This document shows, piece by piece, positions 1-5,040 of a stretch of DNA of 7,502 nt; positions within the stretch are counted from its first letter, which is position 1; the number at the start of each line of letters is the position of its first letter. The stretch is from CBDUUP01 sp965370435 (lineage in GTDB: Bacteria > Chloroflexota > Anaerolineae > Anaerolineales > UBA11579), in NCBI GenBank assembly GCA_965370435.1, contig CBDUUP010000227.1, positions 1 to 7,502 on the forward strand, in the 5' to 3' direction. The notes beneath the pieces are model-generated. The model was not told where the DNA came from. It worked only from the letters and a program-made list of their open reading frames with translations, and ran no database searches. The translations under genes and the position numbers were made by a program.

Positions 1-34
1 GCGGCTTATTCCGCTCAAATACTTGCTTGCCCAT
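1..34 (-). CDS. tuf: Elongation factor Tu, N-terminal fragment (cut by window edge)
   Basis: Only the first 11 codons are inside the window and read MGKQVFERNKP. This fits the EF-Tu N-terminus, where FER.KPHVNVGTIGH leads into the P-loop GTPase domain. EF-Tu carries aminoacyl-tRNA to the ribosome as a GTP complex. An AAGGAGAG Shine-Dalgarno sequence lies about 8 nt before the ATG at 34-32. The gene is last in a minus-strand unit after tRNA-Thr, tRNA-Tyr and tRNA-Thr. That order resembles the E. coli thrU-tyrU-glyT-thrT-tufB unit, and it is the main support for a call made on so few residues. The product is expected to be highly expressed from the promoter at 497-525. Confidence 0.85.
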   Translation of the reverse strand, partial: MGKQVFERNKP

Positions 35-81
35 GTACTTCTCTCCTTAAATCTAATTCTCGAATAATATTCTGTAATGAG

Positions 82-154
<73 letters not shown>

Positions 155-213
155 TTTCCTTGCCTGACAACGTCGTCTGCGCTGGTTGGCAGCATACGGA
201 AATTGCCATCAGG

Positions 214-296
214 TGGGCGGAGACGGATTCGAACCGCCGAAGTCGTGCGACAGCTGATTTACAGTCAGCTCCCTTTGGCCACTTGGGTATCCGCCC
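214..296 (-). tRNA. tRNA-Tyr (anticodon GUA), long variable arm
   Basis: This is an 83-nt class II tRNA with acceptor stem GGGCGGA/TCCGCCC, discriminator A, and anticodon stem AGCTGA/TCAGCT around CTGTAAA, which gives anticodon GTA. The extended variable arm (around GTCGCACGACTTC) is as expected for bacterial tRNA-Tyr. The T-loop is GGTTCGAATCC. The 3' flank continues CCT after the discriminator, so a complete CCA is not encoded. The gene lies between two tRNA-Thr genes on the same strand. Confidence 0.96.
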
Positions 297-323
297 GGAT
301 ACAGAAGCCTGGCCTCTCATTAT

Positions 324-385
324 TTCCGTTGCCGGTTTGAGAGCTGGGCTGAATGTACAGCCCGGCTCGCCAACCATCAACGGAA
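324..385 (-). repeat. 62-nt nested hairpin in the tRNA-Thr/tRNA-Tyr spacer
   Basis: The outer arms TTCCGTTG (324-331) and CAACGGAA (378-385) are perfect inverted repeats. Inside them GGTT (334-337) pairs with AACC (372-375). The core GAGCTGGGCTG (341-351) pairs with CAGCCCGGCTC (358-368), with one wobble or mismatch and a 6-nt loop. About 23 pairs form in 62 nt. The outer arm includes the discriminator base of tRNA-Thr(UGU), so the structure abuts the mature tRNA 3' end. No T tract follows on either strand, so a terminator is unlikely. It could be a processing signal, a spacer-derived small RNA, or a REP-like palindromic element. It does not fold as a tRNA. Confidence 0.75.
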
Positions 386-457
386 GCCGACGATGGGAAT
401 TGAACCCATAACCTGCCGCTTACAAAACGGCTGCTCTGCCGATTGAGCTACGTCGGC
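385..457 (-). tRNA. tRNA-Thr (anticodon UGU)
   Basis: This is a 73-nt cloverleaf with acceptor stem GCCGACG/CGTCGGC, U8 A9, D-stem GCTC/GAGC, and anticodon stem GCCGT/GCGGC around TTTGTAA, which gives anticodon TGT. The T-arm carries GGTTCAATTCC. The discriminator is U and no CCA is encoded. It is the first gene of the tRNA-tuf unit, about 33 nt after the predicted transcription start. Together with the GGU isoacceptor it covers the threonine codons except where ACG needs further wobble. Confidence 0.96.
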
Positions 458-479
458 GAAAAATGTTAAAGAACGCCTC

Positions 480-525
480 ATTATAAGGCGGAGGGCATTA
501 TACCAGACGCCCTGTCCAACGGCAA
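480..525 (-). promoter_or_regulatory. Stable-RNA promoter of the tRNA-tuf unit, with a second -10 box
   Basis: On the minus strand TTGCCG (520-525) is separated by 17 bp from a perfect TATAAT (497-502) preceded by TGG, giving an extended -10. The bases after the -10 box are GC-rich (GCCCTCC), as in stringently controlled tRNA and rRNA promoters. A second TATAAT lies 17 bp further on (480-485) but has no convincing -35 box. It may be a weak tandem start or chance. Confidence 0.85.
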
Positions 526-550
526 GGTTTAGCCCTGCCAAAGGTTTGGA

Positions 551-574
551 TTAAAAAAGAGGTGCGTCTGCACC
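551..574 (-). terminator. Intrinsic terminator after rlmB
   Basis: On the minus strand GGTGC (574-570), loop AGAC and GCACC (565-561) form a 5-bp GC-rich stem followed by TCTTTTTT. It lies about 150 bp after the rlmB stop and just upstream of the tRNA promoter, so it would insulate the tRNA-tuf unit. The stem is short, so efficiency is uncertain. Confidence 0.6.
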
Positions 575-634
575 AAGACGGGAGTCTATCAGGATTCGGG
601 GGAATCGTCAATGGGGAAATTGGGAAAACTTGGG

Positions 635-688
635 GGAAGTATACAGGTAAACAGGGAAACAGGTACACTAAGGAAACAAGGGAAAGGG
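635..688. repeat. Degenerate GGAAACA-type short repeat tract
   Basis: The G/A-rich plus strand repeats words such as CAGGTAAA, CAGGGAAA, CAGGTACA and AAGGAAACAAGG with a spacing near 7 bp. The segment 654-681 is nearly identical to 4771-4797. The rest of the 458-726 gap holds the tRNA promoter and the terminator. I see no gene in it. Confidence 0.6.
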
Positions 689-726
689 TAATTAGGGATT
701 GGGCAAAAAGGAATTAAGATTATCGA

Positions 727-1473
727 TTATTTCATTTTCTCAAACCCCCGCGCCTGCCAGGCCATATACAGCGCGACAGAGCCAGCCGCCGCGGCGTTGA
801 GAGAAGCGATCTGGCCGCGCATGGGCAGGGCCAGGAGCAAGTCGCAGGATTCGCGCACCAGGCGGCGCATCCCCTCCCCCTCGCTGCCGACCACCAGCGC
901 CAGCGCGCCGTCCAGCCGGACTTTATCAGGCGGTTGGGCCTCAGAGCCTCCCTCCAGGCCCACCACCCAAACGTCATTTTGCTTGAGTATCTCTATGGTC
1001 TGGGCCAGGTTGGCCTGCCCGACCAGCAGGTGTTCGCTGGCCCCGGAGGAGGCGCTCACCACAGCCGGGGTCACAGTGGCAGTGTGGCGCAGGGGAAGCA
1101 AAACGCCGTGTACGCCCACCGACTCGGCCGTGCGCAGCAGAGTCCCCAGGTTCTGGGGGTCTTTCAAGGTGTCCAGGATGAGCAGAAAAGGCGGCTCCTC
1201 CCGGCGGACGGCCAGTTCCAGCATGGCGGTCAGTTCCCGGTATGGATACCGATTGACCTGGAGCGCAACGCCCTGATGGCCCTGGCTCAGTTGATCCAGA
1301 CGTTCGCGGGGGACTCGTTCCACAGACAAATTTTTCTGACCACAGAGACGCAGTATCTCGGCCAGACGCCCCTTATCCTGCGCGCCTTGCGCAGCTTGCA
1401 GCCCAAAGAAATGCCGCCGCCCCGCCCGAAGAGTCTCGTAAACTGGGTTGCGTCCGTACAGCCATTCTTTCAT
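727..1473 (-). CDS. rlmB: TrmH-family 2'-O-ribose RNA methyltransferase, probably 23S rRNA Gm2251
   Basis: This 248-residue protein has normal length for RlmB. The N-terminal substrate-binding domain starts KEWLYGRNPVYETL (about 1-75). The SPOUT catalytic domain carries motif 1 NLGTLLRTAES (108-118, catalytic-type R114), motif 2 VVGSEGEGM (194-202) and motif 3 LPMRGQIASLNAA (216-228) in the trefoil-knot region. By family, it uses S-adenosylmethionine to 2'-O-methylate a guanosine, in E. coli G2251 of 23S rRNA. The substrate here is inferred and a tRNA target is possible. The start ATG lies 3 bases after the TAA of the PIN-TRAM gene with no strong Shine-Dalgarno, so translational coupling is likely. 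Firmicutes also keep yacL and rlmB in one cluster near secE/nusG. Confidence 0.93.
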   Translation of the reverse strand: MKEWLYGRNPVYETLRAGRRHFFGLQAAQGAQDKGRLAEILRLCGQKNLSVERVPRERLDQLSQGHQGVALQVNRYPYRELTAMLELAVRREEPPFLLILDTLKDPQNLGTLLRTAESVGVHGVLLPLRHTATVTPAVVSASSGASEHLLVGQANLAQTIEILKQNDVWVVGLEGGSEAQPPDKVRLDGALALVVGSEGEGMRRLVRESCDLLLALPMRGQIASLNAAAAGSVALYMAWQARGFEKMK

Positions 1474-1476
1474 AAA

Positions 1477-2529
1477 TTATTCTACCGGCCGGGCGAAGAT
1501 CATGCGCCCCGCCGCAGTTTGCAGCACCTTGGTCACCTCGACCTGAGTTTCGCTCCCCTGGTGCTCCACCCCGCCCTCCACCACCACCATAGTGCCATCG
1601 TCCAGGTATCCAACGCCCTGGCCAGCTTCGCGGCCCTCCTGGATGATGCGGATGGACAGTTCCTCTCCGGGCAAAAAGACCGCCTTGACGGCATTGGCCA
1701 ACTCATTGATGTTCAGGATCGTCACCCCCTGCAATTCGGCCACCCGGTTGAGGTTGAAATCGTTGGTCATCACCGGCGCCCGCAGTTGGCGGGCCAGGAT
1801 GATCAGTTTGTCGTCCACCTGGCGAGAGCCTTCAACGTCAATGTCGCTGATGCGCACCGGAATCTCAGAGTCCTTCTGGAGTTGGCTCAACACTTCCAGG
1901 CCCCGCCGTCCCCGCTGGCGGCGAAGGTTATCGGCCGAATCGGCTATGTATTGCAGTTCGTTGAGGACAAATCGGGGAATCAACAATTCGCCAGCCAGAA
2001 ATCCCGTCCGGGCCACGTCCGAGATGCGCCCGTCAATGATGACGCTGGTGTCCAGCAAGATAGTGCGCCCCGAACTGCCCGGTGAATCCAGAGGGCTGTC
2101 CGGCGAGCGTCCTGACAGATTTCGCAGCACCGCGAAGATGTCATTCTGGCGCATGACGAAGACCGCAACGCCTAGATAACTAAAGAACATCGCGCTGATG
2201 AAAGGCAATACCTGACCAAAAGGTTCAGGCAGCGAGGAGAGCATAAAAGACAACAAGGCTGCGATTATCAGCCCGACGATCAATCCCGCTAAGGCCGCAA
2301 ACAACGTCTGGGCTGAAACCTGCCCTAGCATTTGGCGAATATACAGCACCGGTCGGTTGGTGATATATGGGGTGAGAACCAAACCGGCCAACATCCCTAA
2401 CAATCCCAAAATAACGGCATAGAGTTGAGTCTCTTCTCCCACCGCGGTCCCAAATTGCCCTCCCCCCCAGACGCCAAAGGAACCAAAAACGATCATGCCA
2501 ATGATCCGAAAAATAAATTCCGCGCTCAT
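1477..2529 (-). CDS. Membrane PIN-TRAM domain protein (YacL-like)
   Basis: I chose the ATG at 2529, which gives 350 residues, the usual family size. AGGAG lies 9 nt upstream, and a longer TTG-started frame to 2763 would run over the promoter. Four hydrophobic segments (about 7-28, 34-55, 75-98, 104-126) anchor the protein. A linker (138-155) leads to a PIN nuclease domain beginning LLDTSVIIDGR (158-168). Its acidic metal ligands are D160, D166, E191, D239/D240 and D257 (TNDFN). A TRAM RNA-binding domain (about 290-347) ends the protein. The family is related to Firmicute YacL, and ribonuclease activity is predicted from the intact acidic residues. Substrate unknown. It is the first gene of a unit with rlmB, behind a long leader. 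Confidence 0.92.
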   Translation of the reverse strand: MSAEFIFRIIGMIVFGSFGVWGGGQFGTAVGEETQLYAVILGLLGMLAGLVLTPYITNRPVLYIRQMLGQVSAQTLFAALAGLIVGLIIAALLSFMLSSLPEPFGQVLPFISAMFFSYLGVAVFVMRQNDIFAVLRNLSGRSPDSPLDSPGSSGRTILLDTSVIIDGRISDVARTGFLAGELLIPRFVLNELQYIADSADNLRRQRGRRGLEVLSQLQKDSEIPVRISDIDVEGSRQVDDKLIILARQLRAPVMTNDFNLNRVAELQGVTILNINELANAVKAVFLPGEELSIRIIQEGREAGQGVGYLDDGTMVVVEGGVEHQGSETQVEVTKVLQTAAGRMIFARPVE

Positions 2530-2560
2530 GATAATAAACTCCTGCAATAAAATAATGGAT

Positions 2561-2590
2561 GAAAATAAAACAGCGCAGATGATCTGCGCT
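2561..2590 (-). terminator. Terminator-like hairpin in the PIN-TRAM leader (candidate attenuator)
   Basis: AGCGCAGAT (2572-2580) and ATCTGCGCT (2582-2590) are perfect inverted repeats around one base. As RNA on the minus strand this gives a 7-bp AGCGCAG/CTGCGCT stem with a 5-nt loop, followed directly by GTTTTATTTTC. It lies 43 bp before the PIN-TRAM start and downstream of the promoter at 2749-2777, so it would stop transcription before the gene unless overcome. It could instead be a DNA dyad bound by a regulator. Confidence 0.55.
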
Positions 2591-2694
2591 CGTCTGTTGG
2601 GCGTTCTATGAAAAAGTAACCTGCCCCGTCCCGGCCTTTTGGGTGTTCCAGCTTCTTTTGAGTGGCAATAAAAGACGCCTATAAGTGCAACTTC

Positions 2695-2713
2695 ACCCCG
2701 AATTGGCCGGGGT
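2695..2713 (-). other. Small hairpin early in the PIN-TRAM leader
   Basis: ACCCCG (2695-2700) and CGGGGT (2708-2713) flank a 7-nt loop, giving a 6-bp GC-rich stem about 30 nt after the predicted start. No T tract follows. With the hairpin at 2572-2590 it makes the leader structured. No known riboswitch class is recognisable to me. Confidence 0.4.
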
Positions 2714-2748
2714 ATCCAGACAAGCAATAAATGAAGTTTTACACGCCC

Positions 2749-2777
2749 ATGATAGCACGGCAATAAGGTAGAGTCAA
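2749..2777 (-). promoter_or_regulatory. Promoter of the PIN-TRAM/rlmB unit
   Basis: TTGACT (2772-2777), a 17-bp spacer and TATCAT (2749-2754) on the minus strand match the sigma70 consensus well (5/6 and 5/6). The predicted start near 2742 leaves a leader of about 210 nt before the ATG at 2529. Confidence 0.7.
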
Positions 2778-2938
2778 TGCTTTAGTATTTGGATATCCTT
2801 ACCCCGTACTAACTTTTCGCCACTGAAAAAGGGGTGGATTGAAAATTAACTGACAGCCCAGAGAATGAGGGGTGAGCGAATACAACTCACTCAAACTTGA
2901 TCCTCAAGCCAACAATTTTAATAAGCTGGGCTGTTTCT
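2778..2938. other. AT-rich non-coding gap between divergent units
   Basis: This stretch separates the minus-strand promoter at 2749-2777 from the plus-strand promoter at 2939-2967. An ACCCC (2801-2805) and GGGGT (2831-2835) pair could close a loose 25-nt loop, but I see no convincing gene, RNA or operator. Confidence 0.5.
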
Positions 2939-2967
2939 GTGAAAATAAACTCAAATTCGGCTATAAT
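2939..2967 (+). promoter_or_regulatory. Promoter of the zinc-ribbon gene
   Basis: GTGAAA (2939-2944, 4/6 to TTGACA), a 17-bp spacer and a perfect TATAAT (2962-2967). The predicted start near 2974 leaves about 63 nt of leader before the ATG at 3037. It also argues against the upstream GTG at 2872, which would put the promoter inside the coding region. Confidence 0.6.
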
Positions 2968-3036
2968 GACCTCCGACCGCGTGGTTTTGGTCTCGCAGCC
3001 AGGTTCACGAATCATCCCATAGGAGTCCTACCACCC

Positions 3037-3492
3037 ATGAAAACGTCAAATTGCCCAGCGTGCAGCGCCCCTCTTCATCCTCAGGCCGAAAGCTGTGAAT
3101 ATTGCGGACAGTACATTCAAAGACAAGCTCAGCCCGGTCAGCCGCCCGCCGAAACTTCGTCAGACGATGACTGGGAACCCGTCGAAGAAGATGGCCTCCG
3201 GCTGCCCGCCTGGACGCAGGGGATATCCGACGAAGGCTGGGCCAACGGAAGCTACGATCTCAAGGAGTATCCTACTTTGCATCTGGCCGAGGCGAATTGG
3301 ATCCTGGAAAACATGCCCATTCCGCCCCAGGGGATAGACCCCAGCATTTACTGCCAGCCTGCGTTGGGCTTCGGAGAACGGAACATCTCACGCAACCCGG
3401 ATGGCAGTTATTTTCTCTGGCCGGAAGACCGGTTCTGCACGCTGGAAGAGGCCAAGCAGGTGATTCAAGGCTTCTACCCCACCGGCGGTTAA
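3037..3492 (+). CDS. Zinc-ribbon protein with an unassigned C-terminal domain
   Basis: This is a 151-residue protein. An N-terminal zinc ribbon has CPAC (C6, C9) and CEYC (C20, C23), the spacing of a structural four-cysteine zinc site. A flexible acidic linker rich in Q, P, S and D follows (28-50). The C-terminal part (about 55-148) is rich in aromatic residues (WANGSYDL, WILENMP, NPDGSYFLWPEDRFCT) and looks like a small folded domain that I cannot name. The start at 3037 is preferred: AGGAGT lies about 10 nt upstream and the predicted promoter lies at 2939-2967. A longer GTG frame from 2872 would encode a segment with no family look. There is no signal peptide or membrane segment, so the protein is probably cytoplasmic. 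Function unknown. Confidence 0.8.
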   Translation: MKTSNCPACSAPLHPQAESCEYCGQYIQRQAQPGQPPAETSSDDDWEPVEEDGLRLPAWTQGISDEGWANGSYDLKEYPTLHLAEANWILENMPIPPQGIDPSIYCQPALGFGERNISRNPDGSYFLWPEDRFCTLEEAKQVIQGFYPTGG

Positions 3493-4725
3493 TTATCCTC
3501 CTAAACCCTGAGTATCATAACGCCCCAGGATGCGCCAGGCCAGTTCGTTGACCCGGGCCAGGGTTTCCGGCTGCAAGCGGTCGGCGGTATCGGTCAAGCG
3601 GTGCCATTCCGGCGGCAGAGGCGAATCCTCCCGCGCGGCGAGCAAACAGACCCCCTTGAGACCATTTTCCCAGAGGACTCCCATCTCGGTGAACCCGCCC
3701 GAGGCCCGCGCCGCGGCGGGACGCAAATCGAAATCTTTTCCGGCCTCCAACACAAATTCCTCCACATCTTTAGCAATCCTGGTCGTCCGCATCATCCCTT
3801 CGGTCTGAATATAGATCAGCCGCTCCCCGATACCGACCATCTCGAAATTCAGGAACAAGGCATCCGCCAATTTCTCGCCGTACTCGGCGATAAAGGCCTG
3901 AATACCCTCACAGCCCGACTCCTCGCATCCGGTGAAAGCCAGCCAGACCTCGGTGTTTTGGAGAGAATCCTCTCGCAGCCTCTCGGCCAGGGCCAACAAG
4001 GAACCGATCGCGGAGGCGTTGTCATTGGCCCCGGGGGAGAATGGGGCGGTATCGGCGATAACGCCGGTCAGCCAGGCGATGAAGTGCAGAGCGGCCAGAC
4101 CCACACCCAGCCAGCCCAACAACGGCAGGTTGACGATCACCGAAAGCGCGTAGAGCAGCGGCGCGGCCAGCGCTCCATACAAAGCAACCGGCTGCAAGAG
4201 AGCGAAGATGATTAACGTCAGGTCGTGGGCGAACCAGAACACCGCCCGGTGGCTGTCCAGGTGGCCGATAAGGACCACCCGGCGGAGAACTTCCCCGCTC
4301 GGAGGCAGCGCTGCGATCACGTTCTGGCTGGGGCCGTGAGGTAAATACCGTCCCAGGGGATAGGGGCGGAAGGTGAACTTGCGCCACAATAGATAGTAGC
4401 TGAAGCCAAAAGCAAGCGCAGAAACCAGGAGAGCCGGCCAGGTTCCCATCGGGATTCGCAGCATCCAAAAAGCCAAATGGCCGAAGATGGCAAAGCCGAA
4501 AGCCAGAGCCAGGAAAAACCAGAGCGAGCGCAGCCCGGTGAAGGGCTGGGTGCGCAGGTCTTTGATGCCCAATTCGGCCAGTCTAACTTTCACCGTCTCG
4601 GCGGCCTGGGCTTCGGCCCGGGTGGCCGAGCCGCGTCCAAAAGAGAGTTTGGTGATGGTTTGGGCGTGTTCCAAGGCTCGCCGCCCCCAGGCGAGGTTTA
4701 TTTCGGGGTTTTTAGGTGAGGTCAT
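3493..4725 (-). CDS. Membrane-embedded M28-family metallopeptidase
   Basis: This 410-residue protein has the M28 di-zinc site. GHLDS gives H155 and D157, PGANDNASA gives D235 (bridging position), CEESG gives the general base E268 and ligand E269, NFEMVG gives E295, and WHRLTDT gives H375. The family are co-catalytic zinc aminopeptidases or carboxypeptidases. The fold is interrupted twice by hydrophobic segments: about 67-114 before H155, and about 163-224 between H155 and D235. In secreted relatives the H and D ligands are only about a dozen residues apart. About five membrane helices are likely, so it probably cleaves peptides at the membrane. Substrate and topology are unknown. The ATG at 4725 sits 9 nt from a -10 box with no Shine-Dalgarno. 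The stop abuts that of the convergent gene. Confidence 0.88.
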   Translation of the reverse strand: MTSPKNPEINLAWGRRALEHAQTITKLSFGRGSATRAEAQAAETVKVRLAELGIKDLRTQPFTGLRSLWFFLALAFGFAIFGHLAFWMLRIPMGTWPALLVSALAFGFSYYLLWRKFTFRPYPLGRYLPHGPSQNVIAALPPSGEVLRRVVLIGHLDSHRAVFWFAHDLTLIIFALLQPVALYGALAAPLLYALSVIVNLPLLGWLGVGLAALHFIAWLTGVIADTAPFSPGANDNASAIGSLLALAERLREDSLQNTEVWLAFTGCEESGCEGIQAFIAEYGEKLADALFLNFEMVGIGERLIYIQTEGMMRTTRIAKDVEEFVLEAGKDFDLRPAAARASGGFTEMGVLWENGLKGVCLLAAREDSPLPPEWHRLTDTADRLQPETLARVNELAWRILGRYDTQGLGG

Positions 4726-4734
4726 GGTGAAGAT

Positions 4735-4763
4735 ATTGTACTTGAAGGTGGAGAGGCGAACAA
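4735..4763 (-). promoter_or_regulatory. Promoter of the M28 gene, giving a near-leaderless mRNA
   Basis: TTGTTC (4758-4763), a 17-bp spacer and TACAAT (4735-4740) on the minus strand. The -10 box ends 9 nt before the ATG, so initiation about 7 nt downstream would leave only 2-4 nt of leader. That fits the lack of a Shine-Dalgarno sequence. Confidence 0.6.
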
Positions 4764-4770
4764 GGAAAAA

Positions 4771-4797
4771 GGGAAACAGGTATACAAGGAAACAAGG
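4771..4797. repeat. Second copy of the GGGAAACAGGTA...AAGGAAACAAGG repeat
   Basis: This 27-bp copy matches 654-681 except for the central few bases (TATAC here, TACACT there). Both copies have the G/A-rich strand on plus and lie between genes. It sits just upstream of the -35 box of the M28 promoter. Confidence 0.65.
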
Positions 4798-4946
4798 AGG
4801 GGCTTGGATTACGAAGGAGCCGGCCTCCGGTCGGGCGAAAGGTTTTCAGATTCGGCAGTTTCGCGTAGTATGTCGGTTTCAGGATGAAATAATCGGGATG
4901 CAAATCTTGTATGCGCGTCTCCTCCCTTTTCTCACATCCCTGATTT
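4798..4946. other. Non-coding stretch upstream of the M28 gene
   Basis: The 315-bp gap between the M28 start and the lipoprotein stop holds the M28 promoter, the repeat at 4771-4797 and the array at 4947-5035. In the remaining stretch I see no gene with a ribosome binding site, no RNA and no clear terminator. Confidence 0.5.
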
Positions 4947-5035
4947 GCCACTTGCGATCTGCAACTTGCAACCTGCAACTTGCACACTTGTCACTTGCAC
5001 ACTTGTCACTTGCACACTTGCACACCTGCAAACTT
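4947..5035. repeat. Tandem 7/8-bp repeat array (GCAACTT/GCACACTT units)
   Basis: Twelve consecutive units can be read: five heptamers (GCCACTT, GCGATCT, GCAACTT, GCAACCT, GCAACTT), then GCACACTT-GTCACTT twice as a 15-bp higher-order unit (4982-5011), then three octamers. The array begins 5 bp after the stop codon of the lipoprotein gene. It could reach its 3' untranslated region. Confidence 0.85.
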
Positions 5036-5040
5036 GCTTC

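Noticed and set aside
297..384. A degraded tRNA-Gly between tRNA-Thr and tRNA-Tyr
   Set aside because: The outer arm looks like an acceptor stem, but the interior is one long hairpin with no anticodon or T-arm signature.
934..2085. 383-codon open frame on the plus strand opposite rlmB and the PIN-TRAM gene
   Set aside because: It crosses two genes with intact motifs, has no ribosome binding site or recognisable domain, and its composition is that of an antisense frame of GC-rich coding DNA.
2530..2763. Upstream extension of the PIN-TRAM frame from a TTG at 2763
   Set aside because: The extra 78 residues have no family look and the frame would cover the promoter -10 box and both leader hairpins. 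The ATG at 2529 has AGGAG at proper spacing.
2872..3036. Upstream extension of the zinc-ribbon frame from a GTG at 2872
   Set aside because: It contains a perfect TATAAT with a fair -35 box, and the ATG at 3037 with AGGAGT begins right before the zinc ribbon.
3592..4470. Plus-strand frames opposite the M28 gene
   Set aside because: They are shadows of a minus-strand gene with all catalytic residues conserved, and lack start signals and recognisable domains.
4947..5035. CRISPR array
   Set aside because: Units are 7-8 bp and contiguous, with no 20-40 bp repeats separated by unique spacers and no cas genes nearby.
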